From Planctomycetes bacterium B3_Pla (GTDB taxonomy: Bacteria; Planctomycetota; Phycisphaerae; Sedimentisphaerales; Anaerobacaceae), in NCBI GenBank assembly GCA_005223045.1, contig NJBM01000008.1, forward strand, positions 1-64,000: a DNA stretch of 64,000 nucleotides, in the 5' to 3' direction. A program made the position numbers and the translations under genes. Every line of letters starts with the position of its first letter. The stretch's first letter is position 1. Positions 24,246 to 32,629 of this stretch are shown here, in pieces. The notes beneath the pieces are model-generated. The model saw only the letters and a program-made list of their open reading frames with translations, made no database searches and was not told where the DNA came from.

Positions 24246-26702
24246 ATGCGTCATTTGCAACAACCCTTCGATTTCCCGGGGCGTCACAAGAATCGCGGCA
24301 GGTTTTCCTTGTGGCTATTTGTGTTGCTCGCCGTCTTGCTATCCGGCCGGCCGGCTGAGGCGAGACGCTATAGTCCTGCCGCAGGAGTTGAAGAACCGGT
24401 CCAATTTACGGATCCCCAGCTTAGAGCATGTATCGAGCTGCATTTGGGTACGGCCGATCCGACGCCCGCAGAGATGCTCTCGCTAACGCATCTCTATGCA
24501 GCCGGCAAGGATATAGCCGAGCTGACAGGTCTCGAACATGCGACGAATCTTACGTACCTGGATCTCGGAGTCGCGTTCCGGCAGGGGAGCGGGGTGCCGG
24601 AGGTGCGCGCGAACCGGATTACAGACATATCCGCCCTGTCGGGACTGGCCGCTCTGACGTGGTTGAACCTCGGCGATAACCGGATCACTGACATTTCTGC
24701 ATTATCCGGCCTGACCAATCTGGAGACCCTGACTCTTTACGGTAATCAAGTCGCCGACATTACGGCTTTGGCCGACCTGGTGCGTCTGAGCTACCTCGAC
24801 CTCGGGCGCAACCGGATTACGGATGCCTCTGTTTTAGCCGGACTGGTCAATCTGGCCTGGCTGGATATGAGCAATAACCAGCTCGCCGATATTTCCCCTT
24901 TGTCCGGGCTGATTGCTCTGGAAACTCTGCTGCTCGACCGGACCGGGCTCGAAAGCATTCATGCGCTGTCGGCTCTGCAGAATCTCAGGTCGTTGAGTCT
25001 TAGCGGCAACCGGATATCGGAGATTTCCGGCCTGTCGGGATTGACGAGCCTTGAGACCGTGATTCTCTACGGCAACAGAATCACGGCGATCCCTGCATTG
25101 TCGAATCTGCCGAATCTAAAATCAATGGCGCTCGGCGTCAACCGGATCGCAGATATTTCCGGGCTGCCGGGGCTGCCGGCCCTCGAAGCGGTGGACCTCA
25201 AGCACAATCAGATCACAGCCATTCCGCCCCTCGCGGAGTTGCAAAACCTCAAAATCCTTGATTGTGAGAACAATTTGATAACGGATATTTCCGGTCTGTA
25301 CGGGTTGCCGGCCCTTGAAGCTGTGACTCTGAAAGGCAATCGGATAACAGCCGTCCCTGTCCTGACCGGCCTGCCGAGCCTCAGATTGCTTGATCTGAAG
25401 GCCAATCAAATCTCAGAGGTTCCCGACCTGTCGGGCCTGCCCAATCTCGAGATGCTGGACCTTGAATACAACCTGATCACGGCTGTCCCTGCCATGCCGG
25501 GGCTACCGAATCTCAAATTCCTGAGCCTGGGGAATAACTATATCGCTGACATATCGGGACTCTCCGAACTGACAGCGCTTGAATCGCTCAATCTGCAGGA
25601 CAATGAGATTACGGACGTCTCTATCCTCCTATCGCTGTTTAGCCTCTCTGAGCTGGATCTACGTTACAATCCGCTTGACGAGAACACCTATTCTGAGGTT
25701 TTGCCGGTTATCAAAGCGAATAATCCGCGGATAGACCTGGGCTATGATCCGTCTCTCTGGGCTTTTGGGCCTCGCCCGTACAACGGCGCCGGCGACGTGG
25801 CGCATGGGCCTGTGCTGCTCTGGACGACGGGGGCCTACACAGCCCAGCATGATGTGTACTTCGGCGAGAGTGAACAAGCGGTGGCAGATGCTAATGGAAA
25901 TACGGACACGACCGGCATCTATCGCGGCCGGCATGACCTGGGCGTTACTTCGTTTGATCCGGGGGCGCTGGAGCCGAACAAGACCTACTATTGGAGGATC
26001 GATGAAGTCAACGAAGCCGAGTCATGGGGCCTTGTTCCGGGTACGGTTTGGAGTTTCACTATCGCCGATTTTATCGTTGTGGATGACTTTGAGCTTTATG
26101 ACGACAACGCCGATGCCAATCAGGCGATTTTCCAAACCTGGCTCGACGGGTACGGCTACGGCTCGCCGATCAGCGGCCCCTATTTCGAGGGTAACGGCAC
26201 CGGCTCGTCGGTGGGTTACTGGAAGGCTCCGTTCGCGGAACAAACGATTGTGCACGGCGGCCGGCAGTCGATGCCGCTCGACTACAATAACGTTGACCTC
26301 CCCTGGTACTCGCAGGCCGAGCGGATATGGCCAACACCGCAGGATTGGACCGTCGATGACGCAGATACCCTGCAAATGTTCTTTAAAGGCTCGGCAACAA
26401 ACGGACTCGGTGAGCTGTACATATCGATAGAGGACAGTGCCGGGCAGGCCGTGCTTGTAAGCAATCCCGATCCGAATGCGGTGCGGGCCGTCGAGTGGCG
26501 AGAGTGGAGCATTCCGCTGGCCGAGTTGAGCATTGAAGGCGTGGATGTTACTACGGTCAGGAAGATGTCCATAGGCATCGGCGATCCCGCCAATCCACAA
26601 CCCGATGGTTCCGGCAGGATATTTATCGATGACATTCGCGCGATAAAAACGGAATCAGCCACGTCAATCGAGGTCTCGATAGCCAATATCGGCCCCGGTT
26701 GA
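24246..26702 (+). CDS. Exported leucine-rich-repeat surface protein
   Basis: About 818 residues from the ATG at 24246; a TTG at 24228 is less likely. A signal peptide follows a basic start (LWLFVLLAVLLSG...AEA). Residues about 60-490 hold close to twenty 22-residue leucine-rich repeats of the internalin type (L-x-x-L-x-L-x-x-N-x-I-x-DISGL). Next comes a fibronectin-like stretch with HDVYFGESEQAV and TYYWRIDEVNEAESWG, then a carbohydrate-binding-like region from VVDDFELYDDN to SGRIFIDDIRAI. That last module (DDFE to DDI) is widespread in exported planctomycete proteins. There is no PEP-CTERM tail. Likely a cell-surface binding protein; its partner cannot be read. A clear promoter and terminator frame it as a single-gene unit. 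Confidence 0.88.
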   Translation: MRHLQQPFDFPGRHKNRGRFSLWLFVLLAVLLSGRPAEARRYSPAAGVEEPVQFTDPQLRACIELHLGTADPTPAEMLSLTHLYAAGKDIAELTGLEHATNLTYLDLGVAFRQGSGVPEVRANRITDISALSGLAALTWLNLGDNRITDISALSGLTNLETLTLYGNQVADITALADLVRLSYLDLGRNRITDASVLAGLVNLAWLDMSNNQLADISPLSGLIALETLLLDRTGLESIHALSALQNLRSLSLSGNRISEISGLSGLTSLETVILYGNRITAIPALSNLPNLKSMALGVNRIADISGLPGLPALEAVDLKHNQITAIPPLAELQNLKILDCENNLITDISGLYGLPALEAVTLKGNRITAVPVLTGLPSLRLLDLKANQISEVPDLSGLPNLEMLDLEYNLITAVPAMPGLPNLKFLSLGNNYIADISGLSELTALESLNLQDNEITDVSILLSLFSLSELDLRYNPLDENTYSEVLPVIKANNPRIDLGYDPSLWAFGPRPYNGAGDVAHGPVLLWTTGAYTAQHDVYFGESEQAVADANGNTDTTGIYRGRHDLGVTSFDPGALEPNKTYYWRIDEVNEAESWGLVPGTVWSFTIADFIVVDDFELYDDNADANQAIFQTWLDGYGYGSPISGPYFEGNGTGSSVGYWKAPFAEQTIVHGGRQSMPLDYNNVDLPWYSQAERIWPTPQDWTVDDADTLQMFFKGSATNGLGELYISIEDSAGQAVLVSNPDPNAVRAVEWREWSIPLAELSIEGVDVTTVRKMSIGIGDPANPQPDGSGRIFIDDIRAIKTESATSIEVSIANIGPG

Positions 26703-26803
26703 TTCAGCATCCTCCAACTGAGGGACAGTCTCTAAAAGATAATGAGGACGCCGATGATGCTTTAAGATATTTGCATGATGGCGTCCATAGAAATATGTGA
26801 AAG

Positions 26804-26843
26804 GGCTGTGAGTCCCGAACTAATCGGGATTTGCAGCCTTTTT
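26804..26843 (+). terminator. Rho-independent terminator of the leucine-rich-repeat gene
   Basis: A stem of about 15 pairs (GGCTGTGAGTCCCGA with TCGGGATTTGCAGCC, a few G-U or mismatch positions) with a five-base loop, followed by TTTTT. It lies about 100 bases after the stop. Confidence 0.8.
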
Positions 26844-26885
26844 CATTTGCCTGCAAAATAAACCACCGACACCTGCCATCGGCCC

Positions 26886-27137
26886 TCAAGCTGTCTTGCC
26901 TTTGATAAGCGGCAATTCCGTATGTTCGCCGGTTGCTTCATTGATAACGATAAGTTCGCCCATATCCCCACGCTGCAACTGCTCGTTAGCGTTCAAAAGC
27001 TCTATTCCATAAACCGTCCCGTCAGGCGCCATATCCACCATAAGCTCGTCGCTCAACCTGATAGTCTCGACTTGAGCTTGTTTTTCCCTGAAGCGGATAT
27101 AGCCTATGTTATATCGTGGGTCATACGTGAATTTCAT
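26886..27137 (-). CDS. DUF2283 family small protein
   Basis: 83 residues, GGAG before the ATG. The opening MKFTYDPRYNIGYIRFRE, then LSDELMVDMAPDGTVYGIELLNA, is the DUF2283 pattern (Y-D-x-x-x-D-x-x-Y-I then D-x-x-G-x-x-x-G-I-E). The biochemical role of this family is unknown. It lies 25 bases after a DUF4258 gene; the two families often occur side by side, which has led to the suggestion that they form a toxin-antitoxin-like pair (inference, not shown). Confidence 0.85.
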   Translation of the reverse strand: MKFTYDPRYNIGYIRFREKQAQVETIRLSDELMVDMAPDGTVYGIELLNANEQLQRGDMGELIVINEATGEHTELPLIKGKTA

Positions 27138-27162
27138 AATTCAATCTCCGGGGTAAATTCGC

Positions 27163-27414
27163 TTAGAAGTATCGAGCGATCACCGTAATAACCAGCCAAT
27201 CGTCACCCTCGCGAACTGCATAAGCCTCGACTTGTTTCATTTTATAGTATTTGCCTCGCCATTGCTTTTCAAACAAAAAGTTTCTACGAAACCCGGTTCT
27301 GCCGAATTTTGCTTTAAATTGCTCTCCTTGCCCCACCGCAGCGGCTATTTCCTGCTCACCGGCACCGCGTTCAGCCATACGTTGGCGAGCGTGTGGGTGA
27401 TATCGAACCGCCAT
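27163..27414 (-). CDS. DUF4258 family small protein
   Basis: 83 residues from the ATG at 27414 (MAVRYHPHARQRMAERG). The motif H-A-x-x-R-M-x-E-R-G near the N-terminus and the C-terminal strands VITVIARYF are those of DUF4258, which resembles RelE-like or barnase-like small basic proteins in size and charge. Upstream of the DUF2283 gene and probably co-transcribed with it. A possible promoter is at 27490-27518. Confidence 0.82.
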   Translation of the reverse strand: MAVRYHPHARQRMAERGAGEQEIAAAVGQGEQFKAKFGRTGFRRNFLFEKQWRGKYYKMKQVEAYAVREGDDWLVITVIARYF

Positions 27415-27489
27415 AATTCTAACTTCCCGTCCTTGAACAACTCCAGATGCCAACCTCTATCTACATTATGCAGGCTTCCATACAATACT

Positions 27490-27518
27490 ACTGTACTAAA
27501 TTAGAACCAGTCTGTCCA
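27490..27518 (-). promoter_or_regulatory. Possible promoter of the DUF4258/DUF2283 pair
   Basis: On the minus strand TGGACA (27518-27513), a 17-base spacer and TACAGT (27495-27490), about 75 bases before the start of the DUF4258 gene. Confidence 0.45.
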
Positions 27519-27579
27519 GCCATTTTTGTTTTCTTATGAAACAAATCCGTGCAATCTCTGCAATCCGTGGTCATTCTTG

Positions 27580-27608
27580 TTGGCAGATTAGACTAAATTT
27601 GATAGAAT
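27580..27608 (+). promoter_or_regulatory. Sigma-70-like promoter of hicB
   Basis: TTGGCA (27580-27585), a 17-base spacer and TAGAAT (27603-27608), 55 bases before the hicB ATG. Confidence 0.6.
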
Positions 27609-27662
27609 CAATACAAGTGGTGGACAGATGCGATAAGAATCGCCAAGACAGGAGATTACGGA

Positions 27663-27884
27663 ATGCTCAAAATAACCGGGTACATTGAAAAAGATGCCGA
27701 GACCGGCCTCTACGTTGCTATCGTTCCGGGAATCCCGGGAGCCCATACACAGGCGGAAACCCTGGATGAGCTTCAAAAGAACCTCAAAGAGGTAGTGGAA
27801 TTGTGTCTGGAAGAAATGGACCCGGAGGCAAAAGAGCAAATACCTGAATTCGTCGGAATCCAACAGCTTGAGGTGGCGGGGTGA
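27663..27884 (+). CDS. hicB: HicB-family antitoxin, partner truncated
   Basis: 73 residues. ITGYIEKDAETGLYVAIVPG, then GIPGAHTQAETLDELQKNLKEV, is the partially degraded RNase H-like fold of HicB antitoxins. There is no extra DNA-binding tail, as is usual in the short form. The last four bases (GTGA) overlap the start of a hicA gene that is now only a stub, so this antitoxin no longer has its toxin. Confidence 0.85.
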   Translation: MLKITGYIEKDAETGLYVAIVPGIPGAHTQAETLDELQKNLKEVVELCLEEMDPEAKEQIPEFVGIQQLEVAG

Positions 27885-27940
27885 GCAGGCTAAAGCTCGT
27901 CAAAGGCGGTTGTTATTTGAAAAGACACGGCAGCTCTTTT
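27881..27940 (+). pseudogene. hicA: hicA toxin remnant cut off by a repeat
   Basis: The GTG start overlaps the end of hicB. MSRLKLVK and GGCYLKRHGSS are recognisable pieces of a HicA toxin (start, and the strand holding the catalytic His), but about 15 codons between them are gone. Right after HGSS the sequence passes into the palindromic repeat at 27941-28007. The frame runs through the repeat to 28066 without resembling HicA. The toxin should be inactive. Confidence 0.75.
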
Positions 27941-28007
27941 GTCATTCCGGGCTTGACCCGGAATCCAGAAAATTTTGACTGGATTCCTGCTTCCGCAGGA
28001 ATGACAG
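27941..28007. repeat. Paired inverted palindromic repeats truncating hicA
   Basis: Two hairpins of the family lie head to head: GTCATTCCGGGC...GGAATCCAG (27941-27968) and CTGGATTCCTGC...GGAATGAC (27979-28005). Their outer ends are inverted repeats (GTCATTCC / GGAATGAC), so the pair has the form of a small inverted-repeat element of about 65 bases. Confidence 0.75.
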
Positions 28008-28031
28008 TAACTCATCCCGGATGCTTTACTC

Positions 28032-28496
28032 ATGAATGTACGCAGTGCGAAAATATCGGATGTTGAGGCGATTAATGCTCTGATTAGTTCTTATGCGGAG
28101 CGGGACAGGATGCTGTTTCGCTCGATGGCGGATATTTATGAGAACCTTCAGTGCTTCAGCGTGGCCGAACTTGACGGCGACGTGGTCGGCTGTTGTGCGC
28201 TGGAGATTATATGGGCGGACCTGGCCGAAATAAAGTCGTTGGCGGTTGACGGAGCCAAAAAGCAAAAGGGGATCGGCAAGATGCTAGTCACTGCCGCAGT
28301 AGAGCAAGCGGCTGCGCTCGGCGTACCGAGAGTCTTTGCGCTTACGCTTGAGCCGGAGTTTTTTGAGAAATCGGGCTTCGAGATAGTTGAGAAAGAGGCG
28401 CTGCCGATGAAGGTCTGGAGCGACTGTGCGAGATGCCCCAAGCAGCAGAATTGCGATGAAATAGCAGTAGTGAAGAGCGTATTGCGTGATGCGTGA
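28032..28496 (+). CDS. GNAT acetyltransferase, ArgA-like
   Basis: 154 residues. The GNAT fold is shown by EIKSLAVDGAKKQKGIGKML (acetyl-CoA loop K-G-I-G) and FALTLEPEFFEKSGFEIV. The C-terminal motif WSDCARCPKQQNCDEIAV is typical of the short N-acetylglutamate synthase-like acetyltransferases found in bacteria that lack a classical ArgA. It may make N-acetylglutamate for arginine synthesis, in line with argG elsewhere in the window, but this rests on family resemblance. Confidence 0.85.
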   Translation: MNVRSAKISDVEAINALISSYAERDRMLFRSMADIYENLQCFSVAELDGDVVGCCALEIIWADLAEIKSLAVDGAKKQKGIGKMLVTAAVEQAAALGVPRVFALTLEPEFFEKSGFEIVEKEALPMKVWSDCARCPKQQNCDEIAVVKSVLRDA

Positions 28497-28640
28497 TGCG
28501 TATTGCGTAAAAATGAGGGCGCAATGCTATAGATGCAATACACATGAGGTCAGCCGCTGTTCGCCATAGGCTGAGGGCGCATCGAAATTCAAATAACCAG
28601 AATGTTTCGAATCTTGCCTGTCGGTAGATAGATTTCTTCA

Positions 28641-28979
28641 TCATTTATCTACGCTTTGATGACATGCCTCTGCCAGGACATCGTGCACCCAGGCATTCAG
28701 GCTCTTGTCCGACAGACTTGCACGTGTTGCAACAGTCTTATGCAATTCCGGTTCAATACGTACGATGAACTTTCCTGAATATGGTTTTTCAGGAGATTCA
28801 CCCCGCTTAGCACAAAAGTCCAAATAGTCGTCTATCGAATCCCGAAAGGCCTTCTTAAGCTGCCGGGTGGTCTTACCCTGAAAGGTAATCACATCTCGCA
28901 GGTTGATTACCTCTCCATGAAAGATGTCAGCCTGCTCATCGAACTCGATTTTTCCAATATAGCCCTTGTATTGCATCAT
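28641..28979 (-). CDS. hicB: HicB-type antitoxin with DNA-binding domain
   Basis: 112 residues. Residues 1-60 are the HicB fold (YKGYIGKIEFDEQADIFHGE, RDVITFQGKT). The C-terminal half (SGKFIVRIEPELHKTVATRA, SLNAWVHDVL) is a ribbon-helix-helix DNA-binding domain of the Arc type, so the protein probably represses its own operon. It overlaps the upstream hicA stop by four bases. Confidence 0.9.
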   Translation of the reverse strand: MMQYKGYIGKIEFDEQADIFHGEVINLRDVITFQGKTTRQLKKAFRDSIDDYLDFCAKRGESPEKPYSGKFIVRIEPELHKTVATRASLSDKSLNAWVHDVLAEACHQSVDK

Positions 28980-29230
28980 GGTTTTATCCTTGCTTCTTTC
29001 AAGAACCGCCTTACCGATTTGACAGCGCCCTTGTCTGTTTCACGATGCGGATGAGGTCTGTGAAAGACGGCCCGCACGCCGTTTAAGTATACTCTCACCC
29101 GCGAACCCCGCCCCTCAGAAATCTCGGCACCAAGAGCGTCAAACAGCGATTCGATATCAACCCATGTTATGTCAGAGCGTTCGGGTCGCTCAAATATCCT
29201 ATCCAAGGTTTTCCGATGTTTACGATTCAC
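28976..29230 (-). CDS. hicA: HicA-type mRNA interferase toxin
   Basis: 84 residues. The HicA double-stranded-RNA-binding-like fold is shown by DITWVDIESLFDALGAE, then GSRVRVYLNGVRAVFHRPHP with the conserved His, and KSVRRFLKEARI at the end. It is encoded before its antitoxin, the usual hicAB order. HicA cuts mRNA when free. Unlike the locus at 27.7 kb, this pair looks intact. Confidence 0.9.
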   Translation of the reverse strand: MNRKHRKTLDRIFERPERSDITWVDIESLFDALGAEISEGRGSRVRVYLNGVRAVFHRPHPHRETDKGAVKSVRRFLKEARIKP

Positions 29231-29387
29231 ATTTTAATAGTAGCATATAATGATACTATTTGCAAAGACAAATTTTGAATTTTTAAAGATTTTCTGAAAG
29301 AAATGCTAAAATTTACCGGACAACCACTCTGTTTCTTCAACTGTGAAGCGTATCGCATAATAATAAGGACGCAATACGCACGTCGAA

Positions 29388-30350
29388 TTAACCTACTTGC
29401 CGTCTCTGGAACAGGGCGATGGCCAACGCGAGTATTCCTGCCGTATAGCACAAGGCGTACGAGGCACTAATTGCAATATACTTCAGCGGGACCTCGCTTC
29501 CTTCGTAGATGGCGTCGCTTATCCAGAAGATCTGGAGGTTGGGGATTATGTATCTGCCTATTCTGGCCCACAATTCTTTCTCGGCAAATCTACCGAATGC
29601 GTAATCGCTTACCAGGCCCAGCAGGAAAATGCCGATGCAGGCCGAGAGCGTCACGACAATGTTAAACCTTGCCGACAGCGCGATCGCCAGAGCAACGATT
29701 ATTATGGCGGCTAACAGCAGCAGCACCGAGCCGTAAACATCTACAGTGTTTATGCCGTTTTCGGCCGGGTTGAACTGCCAATGTCGGTCGATGAACGCTA
29801 AGAATACTATGGCGAAAGTGGCAAATATGCCAGCCAGAACCATTGCCGTCGAGAGGAACCTCCACTCGTAAGCATAGTTAAAGAATGCACTTAGCAGAAA
29901 TACCGCGATAACGGCAACACCCGCGGCGCCCAGAACGGTCCAGTCGTGGGTATCGTTGACCGTCTCAAGAACGCCATGCCTGATCGCCATCAGCAGGCCG
30001 ACTGTGCATATATAATGGGCCAGAACCACCGCTGCGGCCACACCCAGGAACTTGGCGATGATGAATATCGGACGCTGGACGGGCTTGCTCAGGACTGTCG
30101 TGATGGTTTTGTTCTCCAGTTCCTTGGCCACGGCGCCGGAAGCCGAGAAAATTGCCACGAACAAGCTGGTCAAAAACAACGTAGATAGGGCTAATTCGCG
30201 TAAGAGTTTGTTGTCGTCGCTCATCGTGTACATGGCCACCGACGGGCTGACGAAGAGCAATAACAAAGCGGCAACAATGATTATGCCATATATAGGCTGT
30301 CTTAGGGTTTCTATGAAGGTATTTTTTGCTATTGTAAGTAACTTGTTCAT
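29388..30350 (-). CDS. ABC-2 type transporter permease
   Basis: 320 residues with six predicted membrane helices. The N-terminus NTFIETLRQPIYGIIIVAAL and the loop VAKELENKTITTVLSKPVQRPIFIIAKFLG are the ABC-2 permease signature. No ATP-binding gene is next to it. The nearest ATPase is at 37070, whose own permease (38310) carries the same EQRQIYTVITKPIRR motif; this protein could use that ATPase or one elsewhere. Transcribed divergently from the SPFH operon. Confidence 0.87.
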   Translation of the reverse strand: MNKLLTIAKNTFIETLRQPIYGIIIVAALLLLFVSPSVAMYTMSDDNKLLRELALSTLFLTSLFVAIFSASGAVAKELENKTITTVLSKPVQRPIFIIAKFLGVAAAVVLAHYICTVGLLMAIRHGVLETVNDTHDWTVLGAAGVAVIAVFLLSAFFNYAYEWRFLSTAMVLAGIFATFAIVFLAFIDRHWQFNPAENGINTVDVYGSVLLLLAAIIIVALAIALSARFNIVVTLSACIGIFLLGLVSDYAFGRFAEKELWARIGRYIIPNLQIFWISDAIYEGSEVPLKYIAISASYALCYTAGILALAIALFQRRQVG

Positions 30351-30559
30351 AATTCACCACCGCTTAGCGGTATCATTCAGCGAGAAGCCCAAGCCCTGCT
30401 CTTAATAATACGAACTGAATTTTTCACAATTGTCCCTATACTAAAATAGCGTTTGTTGCTATAGTACGCAACTTATAACTTTCAAAAGGTTGACACTTGT
30501 ATGTGCCTGACTACGACGTTTGTGTTTTTTTTGTTCAAACTTCAAGACCGGGATAGAAA

Positions 30560-32629
30560 ATGACAGTATCGTCCAAACGCCCTGTACACATAGCTCTGGT
30601 ATCCTTGATTCTGAGCGTTATCTTTTTTGGCATTGCCTTTTTCTTAGGCCGATGGAGCGGTTTCCTTGCGATCTCAGCGGTCGGCTGGCTGGTCCTTTCA
30701 GTTGCTTTGATCTGGTTTGTTTTGTGCCTGCAGTTCTATCAGCGTGCGTTGGCCGAGCAGGAAAAGCTCGACATGAGCCAATTGACGCAGGATGAAAGAG
30801 CTTCCACAATCTTCCAGGCCGGCAACGAACGCGCGACAATGTTCTCCGCAGCCCAGCGACGGCTTGAAATCTTCGAGAAATGGTTCGTTCCCATCTTCTC
30901 GGCATTGATCGCCGCCTATCAAATACTGATTGGGCTGTATTTGTTGAAAGCCGCTTTGGCCCCGGTTGCCGACGAGCTGAAGCAGCCGCTGCTGTGTGGT
31001 ATTTGCATGACAGCGGTGGCGTTTGTCAGCTTCCTGATCTCCCGCTACGCGACGGGCATGTCCGCCCAGTCGGAGTGGAAACCGCTAAAGGCCGGCGGCA
31101 GCTCCCTGCTCGGCGTGGCCGTCTTGTGCTTTGTGCTGGCGGTGGCGCTGGCGGTGGCGTATCTTTTCAACGAATTTGCCCCGGTAAAGGTGATTTCTTT
31201 TGTCATCCCGGGTCTGCTCGTCATCCTTGGGGTCGAGACGGCCTCGAATCTGGTTTTAGACATATATCGCCCGAGGCTCAAAGGTCTCTACAGCCGAAGC
31301 GCATTTGACAGCCGTATTCTGGGCGTCATAAACGAGCCTGGCGGCATATTACGAAGCGCCGCCGACGCCATTGACTATCAGTTCGGCTTCAAAGTCTCGC
31401 AAACCTGGTTTTATAAACTGCTCGAACAGGCGATTGTGCCTTTGGTCTTGTTCGGCGCCGCGACGCTCTATCTGTTTAGCTGTGTAGTCGTAGTGGCGCC
31501 CGACGAGCAGGCGATAATCGAGCATTTCGGCAACCCGGTGAACAAGGCGGGCGAGGTCAGGCTTGTCGGCCCCGGATTGGCGTTCAAATGGCCCTGGCCG
31601 GTCGATATAGCCCGTAAGCATCGCACGAAAATGATTTCTGAAATCAGCGTTGGCTTTGTCCCCAGGGCCGTACCGGAGACCGAGAGAGCCAGGATCGAGC
31701 CGCTTTTGTGGGGGCAGTCTCACCACGAAGAAGAATACCACCTGCTCGTAGCGACCGAACAGAGCTCAGGGGCGGTTGAGGGCGCTGCGCCGGTGAGTAT
31801 CGTCATTGCCGCAGTGCCGGTTCAATATCGAATAAAGGACCTGTATTCTTTTGTTTACAATCATAGCGAGCCTGTGAAGGTGCTCGAATCAATCTGCTAT
31901 CGAGAACTGACGAAGTTTGCGGCCAGCGCGACGATCGAAGTTGACGACACGGCTGCGATGGAGCGCAGTCTGCTCGGCGCCGGAAGATCCGAAGCCAGAA
32001 GAACTCTGACCGAGAGGATTCAAAAGGCCGCCGACGCCGAAGGCGAAGGCCTTGGCCTCGAAATCGTATTTCTCGGCCTGCAGGGCATTCACCCTCCGAC
32101 GGAGGTTGCCGCCGATTATCAAAAGGTCATCGGCGCCGTTCAAAACAAGCAGGCGATTATCCTCAGGGCCCAGGCGCAGCGCAACGCTACCCTGAGCGCC
32201 ACGGCAGGCTCGATTCAAGAGGCAAACAGGCTTTATGATCTTGCGCTGAGATACAGGCAGGCCGAAGAGACAGGCTCGGCCGAGGAGATAGACAAGGCCG
32301 GCAGGGAGCTGGACAGCGCCTTTGCCCAGGCAAAAGGCGCTATTTTCAACACGCTTAGAGAGGCGCAGAGCTATGCCTTCGAGAAAACCAGACTTGCGCA
32401 GGCAACGGGCGAGCGTTTCGCAGGCCAGCTCGAGGCCTACAGGGCTGCCCCGGAGATTTATCTGCATGAGTTGAGATTGGCAATGCTCGAGCAGACCTTG
32501 GCCAACATACGCAAATATGTCGTAGTAGCCGACCAAAACGATACACAGGTCACAATAATTGACCTCCAGGAAAAATTGGCGCCCAGCATATATGAAATGG
32601 GGGGCATTGAGGAGAGCATTAATCCATGA
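30560..32629 (+). CDS. SPFH (HflK-like) protein with extra multi-helix N-terminus
   Basis: 689 residues, far longer than HflK (about 400). Residues 1-305 contain six or seven hydrophobic helices in pairs (about 12-55, 108-165, 178-225, 290-315) with a charged segment (about 65-100) between. From about 309 (VVVVAPDEQAIIEHFGNPV) the SPFH/band 7 domain begins (VGPGLAFKWPWPVDIARKH), followed from about 500 by an Ala/Glu/Arg-rich coiled coil. SPFH proteins form large membrane rings; HflK/HflC cage the FtsH protease in enterobacteria. The gene shares four bases with the hflC-like gene that follows. The extra helices have no family I recognise. Confidence 0.87.
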   Translation: MTVSSKRPVHIALVSLILSVIFFGIAFFLGRWSGFLAISAVGWLVLSVALIWFVLCLQFYQRALAEQEKLDMSQLTQDERASTIFQAGNERATMFSAAQRRLEIFEKWFVPIFSALIAAYQILIGLYLLKAALAPVADELKQPLLCGICMTAVAFVSFLISRYATGMSAQSEWKPLKAGGSSLLGVAVLCFVLAVALAVAYLFNEFAPVKVISFVIPGLLVILGVETASNLVLDIYRPRLKGLYSRSAFDSRILGVINEPGGILRSAADAIDYQFGFKVSQTWFYKLLEQAIVPLVLFGAATLYLFSCVVVVAPDEQAIIEHFGNPVNKAGEVRLVGPGLAFKWPWPVDIARKHRTKMISEISVGFVPRAVPETERARIEPLLWGQSHHEEEYHLLVATEQSSGAVEGAAPVSIVIAAVPVQYRIKDLYSFVYNHSEPVKVLESICYRELTKFAASATIEVDDTAAMERSLLGAGRSEARRTLTERIQKAADAEGEGLGLEIVFLGLQGIHPPTEVAADYQKVIGAVQNKQAIILRAQAQRNATLSATAGSIQEANRLYDLALRYRQAEETGSAEEIDKAGRELDSAFAQAKGAIFNTLREAQSYAFEKTRLAQATGERFAGQLEAYRAAPEIYLHELRLAMLEQTLANIRKYVVVADQNDTQVTIIDLQEKLAPSIYEMGGIEESINP

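Noticed and set aside
27881..28066. 61-codon frame as an intact HicA toxin
   Set aside because: Only the first 20 codons resemble HicA, with an internal gap; the rest is translated palindromic repeat.
30490..30520. TTGACA at 30490 as promoter of the SPFH operon
   Set aside because: The -35 box is perfect but no reasonable -10 box lies 16-18 bases downstream, so I did not list it.
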